A DNA stretch of 64,000 bases from Deinococcus radiotolerans (GTDB taxonomy: Bacteria; Deinococcota; Deinococci; Deinococcales; Deinococcaceae), in assembly GCF_014647435.1 (NCBI RefSeq), contig NZ_BMPE01000001.1, positions 248,001 to 312,000 on the forward strand, written 5' to 3'. Made by a program: the position numbers and the translations under genes. The notes under the pieces are model-generated. The model ran no database searches, had not been told where the DNA came from, and saw only the letters and a list, made by a program, of their open reading frames with translations. Positions 9,406 through 24,130 of this stretch are shown one piece after another. Each line of letters starts with the position of its first letter. Position 1 is the stretch's first letter.

Positions 9406-12400
9406 GACTGCTGTCCGCCGCGCGTGGGCGACAGGTGCCGATCTTGGTCCTGCTGCTGGTCGTGGTGCTGACGCTGGTCATGGCCTTCGTGGTGCATTCC
9501 TTCGCGCGCGCTCAGCAGCGCATCCGCTTCGAGCGGGAGGCCGGCGCGTACACCCAGCTGCTGCGCGACCGCGTGCTCGTGTACGAACGGCTGCTGGAGG
9601 CCACGCGCGCCAGCTGGCAGACCTTCGCGTCCAGCGCCAGCGAGCCCGCCTTCGACCAGTACGTGCGCGGCCTGAATATCGCCGAGCGGTACCCGGGCGT
9701 GCGGGCGGTCGGTTTTGCCCAGATCGTCCCGGCCGGTCAGGCCGCGCAGCTGGAAGCTGAACTGCAACGAACGGTCGGCCCGGACGTGCAGCTCACGGCG
9801 GACGGCCCGGTGCAGGATGAGCGGGTCATCTCCGTGCGGATTGCCCCGGCAACCACCTCCAACCTGGACGCCATTGGCTATGACCTGAACAGCGAGGTGA
9901 AGCGGCGCGCCACCCTGCAACGCGCGCAGGCCAGCGGCCGCGCCGTGGCCACGCCCCTGCTGCACCTCGTGCAGCGCGAGGCGCAGGGTCAGCCGACCTC
10001 CGGCTTCCTGGTCGTCCTGCCCGTGCAGGGCCGCGGCGGCATCCAGGGCTTCATGTACGTCGCCGTCAGCTCCGCCGACCTGCTGCGCGGCCTGAACGGT
10101 GGCGGACCGACCGGCGCGCTGAACGCCCGGGTCAGCCTGGCCGGCCAGCCCCTGAACACCCCCGCAGAGGACGGCGACGAGCCGGAGTTCGTGACGAGCA
10201 CCGGCTTTGACCTGGTCGGGCAGACCTGGACCATCCAGTTTCAGGCGGACGGCGCGTTCGGCCGCGACCTGGCCGCCACCCTGCCCTACCTGATCGCGCT
10301 GCTGGGCCTGCTGCTGGCGGGCTTCGCCTTCCAGATCGTGAAGGCCCAGGTGGACGCCCGCAGCCGCGCCGAACTGATGAACGTGTCCCTGCTGCGCGCC
10401 CGCACCCTTCAGGACGCCGCCCGCGCCGAGTTCGAGGCGATCTTCCAGTCCATGCAGGACGGCGCGGTCTTCACGGACGCCGAGGGCCGCATCCGGCTCG
10501 TGAATCACGCGCTCGGCGAGTGGCTGGGCCGCAGCGACCTGGCCGGCAGTCCGCTTGGCGTGATTCACGGGGACCGCCGCCTGGACGGCCGCAGCCGCTT
10601 CGCGCCGCTGTCCACCAGTTACCTCCGCGCGGACGGCAGCGTCTTCTCCGGCGAGGCGCAGCGCAGCGAGGTGCGCGCCCCGGACGGCTCCCTGCTGGGC
10701 CTGCTCGAGGTCGTGCGGGACATCCGCGAGCGGGTGGAGGCTGAGCAGGCCCTCCAGGCCGAGGAGCGGCGGTCCCGCGCCGTGCTCGATACCCTGCCCA
10801 GCATCGTGCAGCTGACCGGCCGCACCGGCGAGATGCAGTACCAGAACCGCGCCCACCAGGTGCTGCTGGGCCGTGCGGAACTGACCGAGCACCTGCTGCC
10901 GGAGGAACGCGGCGCGTACCGGCAGTGGCGTGAGCAGGTGGCCGCCAGCGGCCGCGACGCCAGCAGCGAGTGGCAGCTGGCCACCACCCACGGCGACCGC
11001 TGGTTCCAGGTGCGCGTGAACCCGATCCTGGACCCCGGCCGCGCCGACGGGGAGGCCGTGAGTGCCTGGGTGACGACCGCCACCGACATTCACGACCGGC
11101 TGCTGGCCGAGCGGCTCGCGCAGCGCAACGAGGAACGCTACCGGACCGTCCTGGAGGGCATGCCGCAGATCGTGTGGCTGACCGACCCGCGCGGCGCGCC
11201 CGCCTACTTCAACCGCCAGTGGACCGAGTTCGTGGGTGAGGCGCGCGCCTCTCAGCCGCTGAGCAGCCTGATCCACCCGGACGACCGAGCGGATTACCTG
11301 CGCCGCTGGCAGGCCGCGCTGAGTTCCCGCCGCGCCTTCGAGGCCGAGCACCGCCTGCTGCGCGCCGACGGGCAGTTCCGGGCGTTCGTCACGCGTGGCC
11401 TGCCGGTTCTTGACCGCGAAGGGCAGGTCCTAGAGTGGGTGGGGACCAGCACCGACGTGGATGATCAGGTGTACGCCGAGCAGACCGCGCGCCTCCTGGC
11501 CGACGTGTCCGAGCAGCTCTCCGGGCGTAGCGACGACCCGGGGACGCTGCGGCACGACCGGTATCGCGCGGCCCTGGCCCGCCTGGACGGCCGCTTCGTG
11601 GACAGCGGCGCGCTCTGGACCGTGAACCCCACGCAGTTGGTCGCGGTGTCCTCGCCGTCCGCCACGTGGCACGCCGCCGCGTTCCAGGTGGTGGCCGGTG
11701 GGGCCATCGAGCAGGTCACGTCCTCGGAGGATCCGGTCTTCATTGACGCGGATCCCGCCCTGCACCGGGTGAATGCGACGGGCGCGCTGTTCTACCCGCT
11801 CACCAGCCGGGACGGCGCCATGATCGGCGTGCTGGGTCTGCTGTACCGGCAGGCGCTGACCGCCCGTGACCAGGACCTCGCGCAGGAACTCGCGCAGCGG
11901 TTCGCCTCGGCCCTCACCAACGACCGCCTTCAGGAGCGCGTCCAGGCGGCCCAGGCGGACCTGCAGGCCCTGAACCTGTCGCTGGAGGAGCGCGTACAGC
12001 AGCGCACCCGTGAACTGGAGGCCGCCAACCGCGAATTGGAGGCCTTCAGTTACTCGGTCAGCCACGACCTGCGCACGCCGCTGCGGCACATCGTGGGTTT
12101 CGGGGACCTGCTCGCCAAGGAGACCGGCACGGACCTCAGTCCCAAGGGTGTGCGGTACCTGAATGTCATCAAGGACTCGGCGAGCCGCATGAGTCAGCTC
12201 ATTGACGACCTGCTGTCGTTCTCGCGCATGGGTCGGCAGGAACTGCGGCAGGTGCCGGTGGACCTGCGCCGCGTGATCGAGGGCAGCTGGCGCAGCCTGG
12301 AACACGACCGCGCCGGGCGCCGCATCGAGCTGGTCCTGCCAGACGAACTGCCCACCGTGCAGGGGGACGAGGCGCTCCTGACCCTGGTGTTCACGAACCT

Positions 12401-12710
12401 CCTGAGCAACGCCATCAAGTACTCGCGCGGCACGGACAGCGCCCGGGTGGAGATCACCGCCCGGACCAGCAAACATGAAGTGACGGTGAACGTCTCGGAC
12501 AACGGCCTGGGCTTCGACCCCCGCTACACGGATAAACTGTTCGGCGTGTTCCAAAGACTGCACCGCGCCGACGAATTTGAAGGCATCGGCATCGGCCTGG
12601 CCAACGTCCGCCGCATCGTGACCCGCCACGGCGGGAGCGTCACCGCCGAGGGCCGCCCCGGCGAGGGCGCGACGTTCAGCGTCACCCTGCCCCTCCAGGG
12701 CCCGGGATGA
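9402..12710 (+). CDS. CHASE-PAS-PAS-PAS-GAF sensor histidine kinase
   Basis: 1102 aa, membrane-bound. Transmembrane helix 1 is about residues 10-31 and helix 2 about 293-313. Between them lies a periplasmic CHASE domain (about 70-230, with YPGVRAVGFAQIVP and GYDLNSE), which usually senses small ligands. Three PAS domains follow (about 343-450, 456-565, 576-690), then a GAF-like domain (about 695-845), a coiled coil (about 850-880), HisKA with phospho-acceptor His888 in YSVSHDLRTPLRHI, and HATPase with FTNLLSNAIKYS, DNGLGFDP and GIGIGLANV. The kinase core resembles those of bacteriophytochromes. The GTG start overlaps the aroE stop and its own stop overlaps the next gene (ATGA), implying coupled translation with its likely partner, the REC-kinase. 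Confidence 0.93.
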
Positions 12711-13978
12711 CCGACGCCCTGCCCGCCAGCGGCGACCCCCTGCGCCTCCTGCACCTCGAGGACAGCGAACTCGACCACGAACTGGTCACCATGCACGTCG
12801 AGGAGGAGCTGCCGTGGCCCGTCAGCATCACGCGTGTGGAGGACGAGGCGGGCTTCCTGGCCGCCCTGACGGACTTCCGGCCGCACCTGATCCTGAGTGA
12901 CTTCGCGCTGCCCAGCTACGACGGCCTCAGCGCCTATCGCGCCGCGCATCAGCGTCTGCCCACCGTGCCCTTCATCATCGTGACCGGCGCGATGGGCGAG
13001 GAAACCGCCGTGGACACTCTCCGCGAGGGCGTCACCGACTACATCCTCAAGCAGCGCCTCGAACGCCTGCCGTCCAGCATCCGCCGCGCGATGAACGAGG
13101 TGGACGCCCGCATCCAGCGCGACCGCGCCGAACGCGAGGTCCGCGAGCTGAACGACCGCCTCAAGGCCCGCCTGGAGGAAGTCGAGCGGCTGCGGAACAC
13201 CGCCGAGCGGCAGAGCCAGCGTCTGGAGGTGCAGGCCAAGCAGCTTGAAGAGGCCCTGAACCTCCAGAAGACCTTCCTGGCCGAGACCAGCCACGAACTG
13301 CGCACGCCCCTGACCGCGCTGCACGGCTACCTGCGCCGCGCTGAACGCGAGGTGGGCGGCAGTCAGACCCTGCAGGACGCGCAGCGCGTCGCGGAGAACA
13401 TGACGCGTCTCGTGAACGACCTGCTGCAACTGTCCCGGGGTGAACTCGTGCAGAGCATCGAGATGCACTTCACGAACCTGGGCAACCTGCTGCGCCAGGT
13501 GGGCCGCGATTACGGCGTGCAGGCCCCGGATGGCAACTACGAGATCGTCGGCGATCCCGGGCGGCTCACGCAGGTGTTTGTGAACCTCGTGACGAACGCC
13601 ATCCGCGTGACCGGCGGTCCGCACATGGTTCACCTGGAGATGGAACCCAGGGCCGGGGAGATCGAGGTGCGCGTCGTGGACCGCGGGCCCGGCGTGCCCG
13701 ACGCGGTCAAACCCCGCATTTTCGACAAGTTCTACCGCGGCAAGGAGGCCGGCTCGGCCGGACTGGGCCTGACCATCGCGCAGCAGGTCGTGACGGCGCA
13801 CGGCGGCACCATCGACGTTGTGGACACCCCGGGTGGCGGCGCCACCTTCCGCGTCCGGCTCCCCGAACTGGAAGAGGAGGGCGGCGAGGACGTGGACCTG
13901 ACCGACGAGCTGGACCAGGAACCAGCCGAGCTGCCCGGACAGGACCACGCCGCCGCGCAGCCCGACGCGCTAGCGTGA
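12707..13978 (+). CDS. Response-regulator/histidine-kinase hybrid (REC-HisKA-HATPase)
   Basis: 423-aa soluble protein with a receiver domain in front of a kinase. REC covers about 10-130, with acidic residues LHLEDSELD, phospho-acceptor Asp65 in LILSDFALP, Thr in VTGAMGEE and Lys in YILKQRLER. A coiled coil spans about 135-185, then HisKA with His196 in ETSHELRTPL, then HATPase with FVNLVTNAIRVTG, VDRGPGVPD and GLGLTIAQQV. There is no DNA-binding domain, so the output is probably a phosphorelay. The 4-bp overlap with the sensor kinase gene suggests that kinase phosphorylates this REC domain. Confidence 0.92.
   Translation: MTDALPASGDPLRLLHLEDSELDHELVTMHVEEELPWPVSITRVEDEAGFLAALTDFRPHLILSDFALPSYDGLSAYRAAHQRLPTVPFIIVTGAMGEETAVDTLREGVTDYILKQRLERLPSSIRRAMNEVDARIQRDRAEREVRELNDRLKARLEEVERLRNTAERQSQRLEVQAKQLEEALNLQKTFLAETSHELRTPLTALHGYLRRAEREVGGSQTLQDAQRVAENMTRLVNDLLQLSRGELVQSIEMHFTNLGNLLRQVGRDYGVQAPDGNYEIVGDPGRLTQVFVNLVTNAIRVTGGPHMVHLEMEPRAGEIEVRVVDRGPGVPDAVKPRIFDKFYRGKEAGSAGLGLTIAQQVVTAHGGTIDVVDTPGGGATFRVRLPELEEEGGEDVDLTDELDQEPAELPGQDHAAAQPDALA
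13971..13976 (+). promoter_or_regulatory. -10 element of the OsmC gene (leaderless)
   Basis: TAGCGT overlaps the end of the kinase gene and lies 6 nt before ATG 13983, giving the OsmC gene its own promoter inside the apparent operon. Confidence 0.6.
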
Positions 13979-13982
13979 GCGT

Positions 13983-14381
13983 ATGAAAAAGACCCTGAAC
14001 GTCACCTGGCTCGGCGAGCAGCGCTACCTGGGCGTCAGCGAGAGCGGCCACCAGCTCCTGATTGACAACAGCCCCACCAAGATCGGCGTGTCGCCCATGG
14101 AGGCCCTGCTGGGCGCCCTGGCCACCTGCACCGCGTACGACGTGGTGGAAATCATGAAAAAACGCCGCACACCGCTGGCCAGCTACCGCATCGAGGTGGA
14201 AGGCGAGCGGGCCGAGACGGACCCCAAGCGCTACACGACCATCACCGTGCGCCACATCGCCAGCGGCGAGGGCATCACGGAAGACGCGCTCAGCAAGGCC
14301 GCACACCTCAGCCACGAGAAGTACTGCTCGGTGGCCGCCAGCCTGAACAGCGAGATCACCGTCGACACCCGCGTCGAGTAA
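13983..14381 (+). CDS. OsmC/Ohr family peroxiredoxin-like protein
   Basis: 132 aa. OsmC-type proteins reduce organic hydroperoxides with two cysteines, using lipoylated or thiol partners. The first Cys lies in LGALATCTAYDVVEIM and the second in HEKYCSVAASLN, the positions expected for the family. The N-terminal strands (TLNVTWLGEQRYLGV) and SPMEALLGAL also fit. The start at ATG 13983 is 4 nt after the upstream stop and follows a -10 TAGCGT. A strong hairpin at 14392-14428 ends the unit. Confidence 0.92.
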   Translation: MKKTLNVTWLGEQRYLGVSESGHQLLIDNSPTKIGVSPMEALLGALATCTAYDVVEIMKKRRTPLASYRIEVEGERAETDPKRYTTITVRHIASGEGITEDALSKAAHLSHEKYCSVAASLNSEITVDTRVE

Positions 14382-14391
14382 CGCGTCACTG

Positions 14392-14428
14392 GAGCGGGCT
14401 GCGCCTCACCTGTAGGCGCGGCCCGCTC
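14392..14428. terminator. Bidirectional terminator between the OsmC and aminotransferase genes
   Basis: GAGCGGGC-T-GCGCCT (14392-14406) pairs with AGGCGC-G-GCCCGCTC (14414-14428): 14 Watson-Crick pairs and one wobble, with a 7-nt loop, between convergent genes. Confidence 0.8.
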
Positions 14429-14438
14429 TGCGGTCGGT

Positions 14439-15731
<1,293 letters not shown>

Positions 15732-15745
15732 AGAAATCCTTTTCC

Positions 15746-16246
<501 letters not shown>

Positions 16247-16289
16247 GTGGCCAGTGTCCCAGATAAAGCGGAGAAACGAGAATAGGAGG

Positions 16290-16654
16290 ATGAATCCGCA
16301 ACAGTCCCTGAACATCCGGACGCTGCCCGAACTGGGCGTGCAGGTCGTGCACGCCGCCGATATTCCAGAGGTGATCGGCGCGACCTTCGGCCTGGACGGC
16401 CTGCTGCTGCGGGATGCCGACCTGGGACCAGACTTCCTGAACCTGAAGACGGGGCTGCTGGGTGAGCTGTTCCAGAAGTTCGTGAACTACCGCCTGCCCG
16501 TCGCGCTGGTGGTGACTGATCCGGACCGCTACGGGCCGCGCTTCACGGAACTCGCCCGGGAGCACGCCCGGCATCCACTCATCCGCTTCGTGCCAGACGA
16601 GGCGGCAGGGCGGGCGTGGCTGCACCGGCAGACCGCGCCCCACCCCACGCACCC

Positions 16655-16661
<7 letters not shown>
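16290..16661 (+). CDS. DUF4180 domain protein
   Basis: 123 aa, covering the whole DUF4180 family length; function unknown. The pattern RDADLGPDFLNLKTGLLGE followed by FQKFVNYRLPVALVV and IRFVPDEAAGRAWL is characteristic. An AGGAGG abuts the ATG directly, too close for a normal Shine-Dalgarno, while GAGAAT lies 6 nt upstream as a possible leaderless -10. The 3' end overlaps the convergent pruA gene by 7 nt. Confidence 0.85.
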
Positions 16662-18232
<1,571 letters not shown>

Positions 18233-18500
18233 AGAACCTCCTTGTGGTTGCCGCGAGGCTAACACACCCGGCCCATAGGGCGTAAACACGCTGTCAGACG
18301 CTCAAAATGCCATGCCGCTAAGCGGAGTGGAAGTGCAGAAATGAGCCATAAACCTTTCGATTGAAAAGCGGCCGTTGATGTGAAACTGGAGCCGCCGCTT
18401 GATCCGTGCACGCCACGCCGTCCGGAATGCATGAGACACCCGTGGGCCGAACCTGGACGCTCGACCTTTGGAGGCGTCAACAGCCCGCAACCGGCAACGT
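18233..18500. other. Intergenic region upstream of pruA
   Basis: No gene is supported. On the minus strand TAGCCT (18256-18261) with TTTACG 19 nt upstream is a weak candidate pruA promoter. No clear terminator for the ROK kinase gene was found. Confidence 0.35.
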
Positions 18501-19433
<933 letters not shown>

Positions 19434-19439
19434 GCGCGC

Positions 19440-19445
19440 ATTCTG
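19440..19445 (-). promoter_or_regulatory. -10 element of the ROK kinase gene (leaderless)
   Basis: CAGAAT on the minus strand lies 6 nt before GTG 19433. Confidence 0.55.
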
Positions 19446-19477
19446 CCACCGCCTGTCCCCCCGACGCCCCGGGCCAC

Positions 19478-20557
19478 CTAGGGGCGATCCAGCGCCCTGA
19501 GCGCCGCCACGCGGTCACGGGTCACCGGATGCGACCGGAAGATATCCAGCCACGCGGGATCCTCCTGCTGGTCCCCGTGGCGCTCCTCGGCCTCCAGGCG
19601 GGTCAGGATGTCCTGAAGGGGGCGCGTGGTGCCGTACCGGCTCAGCATGAAACTGGCGGACACGCGGTCCGCTTCCGACTCGGCCGCGCGGGAATACCCG
19701 CCGCGCAGGATCGCAGCCGGCACCGCCGCCGCGAACGTACTGGCACTGACCAGGTCCCCCGTGATCAGCGTCGTGACCAGGCCCAGCCCCAGGCCCTGGT
19801 ACACCGTGGCCAGCCCGTGCCGCCGCGTGACGTGGCCCGTCTCGTGCGCCAGCACCCCCAGAAGCTCGCGGTCACTGCGGGCCAGGGCGACCAGCTGATC
19901 GGTCATGACAATCGTGCCGTTCGGCAGCGCGAACGCGTTCGCCCCCACCCCCAGGTCACCGGCCGGTTCGCCGTCGCGCAGCAGCAGCCGGTACGGGTAC
20001 CCGCCGGCCGCCCAGAGCTGCACCTCCCGGAATTCCCGTTGCAGCTCCGCCTGCCGCTCGCTGGGCAGACCGCTGGGCCCGATGAAATCCTGCTCCTCCA
20101 GCACCCGCAGCGTCTGCGTGTCGAACGAGGCCAGCACGCCCCGCGGCGTGACCCGCGCGGCCTGCGTCGCCAGCGCCGGGATGCCCCACACGATGAATCC
20201 ACCCAGCAGGGTGAAGGCCACCACCACCGCCAGGACGGCACTTACCCAGTGCGCTTCCAGCCACGCCACGCCCCGCAGCGCCCGGTTGCGCCCACTGACC
20301 CGTTCCCACGCCAGCAGCGGCGCGGAGTCCACCGTCTCGAACCGCGCGCCGTCCGGCAGGCGCAGCACGCGCCGCACCCCGGGAATCGGAGGGTCCACCC
20401 GCACCACCCCCGCCGGGACCACGACCGGTGCAGGCTCACCGTCTATCGTCAACGTCACCGGGTCACCGAGCGTCAGCGTCGCCGTGCGGTCCCGGCTGCT
20501 GTGGCCGTCAAAATACACGCCGCGCAGCGTGGCCGCGCCCGGCCCGGAGAGGTTCAT
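19478..20557 (-). CDS. M48 family membrane metalloprotease
   Basis: 359 aa. A beta-rich N-terminal region (about 1-100) is followed by a transmembrane helix (about 108-130, AVLAVVVAFTLLGGFIVWGI) and an M48 peptidase domain. Zinc ligands are in the HETGH motif (VLAHETGHVTRRHG), with the downstream glutamate in RAAESEADRVSASFML. SHPVTRDRVAAL near the end is typical of the family. It probably degrades membrane or periplasmic proteins. The start overlaps the DUF898 stop (ATGA), so the two are co-translated; DUF898 and M48 genes are often paired. Confidence 0.92.
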   Translation of the reverse strand: MNLSGPGAATLRGVYFDGHSSRDRTATLTLGDPVTLTIDGEPAPVVVPAGVVRVDPPIPGVRRVLRLPDGARFETVDSAPLLAWERVSGRNRALRGVAWLEAHWVSAVLAVVVAFTLLGGFIVWGIPALATQAARVTPRGVLASFDTQTLRVLEEQDFIGPSGLPSERQAELQREFREVQLWAAGGYPYRLLLRDGEPAGDLGVGANAFALPNGTIVMTDQLVALARSDRELLGVLAHETGHVTRRHGLATVYQGLGLGLVTTLITGDLVSASTFAAAVPAAILRGGYSRAAESEADRVSASFMLSRYGTTRPLQDILTRLEAEERHGDQQEDPAWLDIFRSHPVTRDRVAALRALDRP

Positions 20558-21720
20558 CAGAAGCCCACCTGAATATCCAGGAGTTCTGTGGCCGCCTCAC
20601 CCAGCGCCGTGCCCGGCAACTGCACCTGACCGCGGAAGTGATCCAGGTCCGTGATGGTGCGGACGTGCACGCCACCCAGCACGAACCGCGTCCGGCGGAC
20701 CGCCGCCCACGGCGTCGCCAGGCCCAGCGTCACCACCTGCGCGAGGCTGTTCGTGACGCTCAGCCAGACCAGCGCCCACGGACTGAAGGTCGCGCCGGAC
20801 CGCACCACGCCGCCCAACTCGGCGTTGTTCAGCACGTAGCGCATGGTCGCGCCCCGCACGTACTGCCACGCCACCACGTACAGCAGCAGGAACGACACGT
20901 ACGCCACCACAGCAAACACCGCAAACGTCGTGGGCGACACCCGCTCCCACAGGTCACCTGTCCCCGTATTCAACTCGCCGCTCAGCGTGGACCACGCCGC
21001 CGCCACCACGCCGCCCAGCAGCAGCGCGATGACCCCACCCGCGACGCTTAGACCCAGTGAGGTCAGGCCAATCATGTAGAACGGCGCGACGTCCCCCCGG
21101 AAATGCCCGCGCGCCTGCCCGTACCCCAGACCTTTCACCTGGTACTGCCGCTGCATGAACCACGCCCACGGCAGCGCAAAGATGCCCGCGATGGACGAGG
21201 CCAGATTCGCCGCGCCATACGCCACGTACGACTCGCCCGCCGTGCCATTGAACGAAAAATTCAGACCCCGGTGAAAGGTGTTCGCCGCCTGGAACCGCAG
21301 CGACCGCCACACCAGCCACGGGTACAGCACCACGTACAGCAGCAGCAGGGGAAACCCCAGCCAGTACAGTTCGCGCTGCATGGCGAAGCTGTACAGCACG
21401 AACAGCGCGCCCACCAGCACGTAGCCGCGCAGCAGCGCCGCCGGATTCGCACGGTACTCGAAGTTCTGCCCGTCCAGCCACGTGTGACCGTAGAAGTACT
21501 GCCGGGTCCTCACCCGCGCCCACGGCAGGTAGATACCCAGGGTGACGAGCGTCAGGGCCACGTTCACAATCCACAGCCGGAAGTACTCACCGGCCGTCCC
21601 CGTGAAACGCAGGTCATGCCGGGTGACGTCCGGCACTGCGAGGGCCACCGCCGACGTCATGACCGGAGGCAGATCATGACGGCCCGGGGGGCGAGGGTCA
21701 GCCAGAGAAGGATCACTCAC
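20557..21720 (-). CDS. DUF898 (YjgN-like) membrane protein
   Basis: 387 aa. About eight to nine hydrophobic helices occur in two repeats. The repeat signature is RFTGTAGEYFRLWIVNVALTLVTLGIY in the first half and FSFNGTAGESYVAYGA in the second, with LPWARVRTRQYFYGHT, the DUF898 pattern. The function of the family is unknown. GTG 21720 is chosen as start because TACCAT lies 6 nt upstream. It heads the operon with the M48 protease, suggesting the protease acts on or with this protein. Confidence 0.9.
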   Translation of the reverse strand: MSDPSLADPRPPGRHDLPPVMTSAVALAVPDVTRHDLRFTGTAGEYFRLWIVNVALTLVTLGIYLPWARVRTRQYFYGHTWLDGQNFEYRANPAALLRGYVLVGALFVLYSFAMQRELYWLGFPLLLLYVVLYPWLVWRSLRFQAANTFHRGLNFSFNGTAGESYVAYGAANLASSIAGIFALPWAWFMQRQYQVKGLGYGQARGHFRGDVAPFYMIGLTSLGLSVAGGVIALLLGGVVAAAWSTLSGELNTGTGDLWERVSPTTFAVFAVVAYVSFLLLYVVAWQYVRGATMRYVLNNAELGGVVRSGATFSPWALVWLSVTNSLAQVVTLGLATPWAAVRRTRFVLGGVHVRTITDLDHFRGQVQLPGTALGEAATELLDIQVGF

Positions 21721-21726
21721 GACCTC

Positions 21727-21732
21727 ATGGTA
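21727..21732 (-). promoter_or_regulatory. -10 element of the DUF898-M48 operon (leaderless)
   Basis: TACCAT on the minus strand lies 6 nt before GTG 21720. Confidence 0.6.
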
Positions 21733-21988
21733 GAGGCAAGACCTGCCCGGGCAGGCCACATTTCAGCATAGGGGCTGCCCGGTTAAGGACTGGGCTCTGA
21801 GCGGGGGCGTCCGTGCGCAGGGACAGAGGCAGGCTGCGATGAGGCTGGTCACCTCGGCGTATTCCTGCGCCACTGTCAGGTCTGAGCCCATCCTCAGGCT
21901 GTTCACAGCTGAATCTGCTGCCCTGTTCAGATGGAGAAGGCTGTCGATCTTCAAGCTGGCTCAGTGTGGTCCGCCGCGGAGCAGACGA
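21733..21988. other. Intergenic region, possible small reading frame only
   Basis: Base composition is lower in GC than the flanking genes. On the minus strand a 63-codon frame (21954 down to 21763, TTG start) encodes an amphipathic N-terminus, but it has no clear ribosome-binding site or family match, so I do not call it as a gene. Confidence 0.4.
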
Positions 21989-22019
21989 CAGGGAGGTGCG
22001 CCGGGCGCGCACCTCCCTG
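21989..22019 (-). terminator. Terminator of the cold-shock gene
   Basis: A 13-bp perfect stem (21989-22001 and 22007-22019) with a 5-nt loop lies 17 nt after the cold-shock protein stop. There is no long T-run. Confidence 0.75.
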
Positions 22020-22035
22020 CACGGGCTGCTGGCGG

Positions 22036-22695
<660 letters not shown>

Positions 22696-23250
22696 ATGCC
22701 GCTCTACGCCCTGGACGGGCATCACCCCGACATTCACCCCACCGCCTTCATCGCGCCCAGCGCTGACCTGATCGGCCAGGTGACGGTCAGCGCTTCCGCC
22801 AGCGTGTGGTTCGGGGCTGTGCTCCGCGGCGACCTGGAACCCATCACCGTCGGACCCGGCTGCAACGTCCAGGACGGCGCGGTCCTGCACACCGACGCCG
22901 GGTGGCCCTGCATCCTGGAAGACCACGTGACCGTCGGTCACCGCGCCATCGTGCACGGCGCCACCTGTGGGCCCGGCAGTCTGGTGGGCATGGGGGCCGT
23001 CATGCTCAGCGGCAGCAGCCTCGGCGCGGGCGCCGTGCTGGGCGCAGGTGCCGTCCTGCCCGAGGGCTCACACGTGCCCGACGGGATGCTGGCCGTGGGC
23101 GTCCCCGCGCGCGTGGTGCGACCCGCACCCAGCGGCGGGAACGCGCAGCGGTACGTGCTGAACGCGCAAAGGTACCGCGCGGGCTTGCAGGCCCTGCCAG
23201 ATGCTGGCGGGCTGCGCCCGGCCGAACCGTCCGAAGAATGCGCCATCTGA
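22696..23250 (+). CDS. Gamma-carbonic-anhydrase-like hexapeptide-repeat protein
   Basis: 184 aa, left-handed beta-helix of the YrdA/PaaY/gamma-CA group. Hexapeptide repeats run from about residue 15 to 145. The three zinc histidines of the family are visible in AVLHTDAG and in VGHRAIVHGATCG, and SVWFGAVLRGDLEPI is a subgroup hallmark. Carbonic anhydrase activity is possible but not guaranteed in this group. ATG 22696 follows TGGAGG by about 4 nt and gives the normal family start; an upstream GTG in frame is less likely. A protein of unknown function follows 25 nt downstream in an apparent operon. Confidence 0.9.
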   Translation: MPLYALDGHHPDIHPTAFIAPSADLIGQVTVSASASVWFGAVLRGDLEPITVGPGCNVQDGAVLHTDAGWPCILEDHVTVGHRAIVHGATCGPGSLVGMGAVMLSGSSLGAGAVLGAGAVLPEGSHVPDGMLAVGVPARVVRPAPSGGNAQRYVLNAQRYRAGLQALPDAGGLRPAEPSEECAI

Positions 23251-23275
23251 CCCTTACGCCCCAGCGGAGCGACGA

Positions 23276-24115
23276 ATGACTGAACCCAGCGGAACCCCCC
23301 TTGATCCGCTCAATCCCCCTCCAGCGGCGCCGGAGGACACCGAACTGGCCGACATGGTGCAGGACCTGCAGCCCATGTTCCCGAACGCCGCGCCGTTCCT
23401 GGCGCGCTTTCTGCCAGAAGCGGCCCCGACACACGCCGGCCTGAGTCATCAGTTCTGCGACCTGCACGGGTTCCTGAAATTCCTGCACGAGCAGAGCTGG
23501 TACGGGTACCTGCACGCCGTGCTGGGTGAACAGCAGGCGTTCGTGCTGCTGTTCGAGGGCCGGACGGTCACCGCCGCGGCCGCCAGTGTGACCGGCGAGC
23601 AGGCGCTGGGTGAACTGCTCAGCCTGTACGAGCAGGGCGCGCAACTGAGCGCTCATCCCCTGCCCGCGCAACTGGCGCACGTGCTGAGCGGCATCGGGTC
23701 CCGAGCCTGGAAGTTCAACCTCACCGAGGACTTCACCGGCCTGCACGCCCGACCGGGCGGCGCGATCTTCTACGTGAAAGGGGAGATCACGGCAACCATG
23801 CCCGCCACCCTCCCGTACGAGGGGGCCTTCCCGGCGCCCCTGCGCCCCCAGACCCTGATCCTGCCCCGCAGTCTGGCCGGCTGGGCGCACCACCATTACG
23901 CGCTGACCCTGCGCGGGCGGGACGCGCTGAATGCCATCACGGGCATGCACCAGTCCTTCCGCGCCAGGCACGGACAGGCGGGCCTGACCTTCATGCGGGC
24001 GCTGGGCGAGGACCTGTCGCCAGCCGAGTACGCCATCCGGACCGACGTGGCCCTGCACGACCTGGAACCACTGATTCAGGATTTCCTGGCGGGCGGCCTG
24101 ATCCGCGAACACTGA
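23276..24115 (+). CDS. Uncharacterised 279-aa protein
   Basis: No family recognised. The first 35 residues are Pro/Glu-rich and probably disordered (TEPSGTPLDPLNPPPAAPED). A compact alpha/beta region follows, with LSHQFCDLHGFLKFLHEQSWYGYLHAV, then a segment LGEQQAFVLLFEGRTVTAAA that looks like a small beta-sheet domain, then a C-terminal helical half. There is no signal peptide or membrane segment. ATG 23276 has GGAG seven nt upstream. It is probably co-transcribed with the gamma-CA-like gene, and its transcript ends at the hairpin 24131-24164. Confidence 0.75.
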   Translation: MTEPSGTPLDPLNPPPAAPEDTELADMVQDLQPMFPNAAPFLARFLPEAAPTHAGLSHQFCDLHGFLKFLHEQSWYGYLHAVLGEQQAFVLLFEGRTVTAAAASVTGEQALGELLSLYEQGAQLSAHPLPAQLAHVLSGIGSRAWKFNLTEDFTGLHARPGGAIFYVKGEITATMPATLPYEGAFPAPLRPQTLILPRSLAGWAHHHYALTLRGRDALNAITGMHQSFRARHGQAGLTFMRALGEDLSPAEYAIRTDVALHDLEPLIQDFLAGGLIREH

Positions 24116-24130
24116 CACCTGAGTGGCAAT

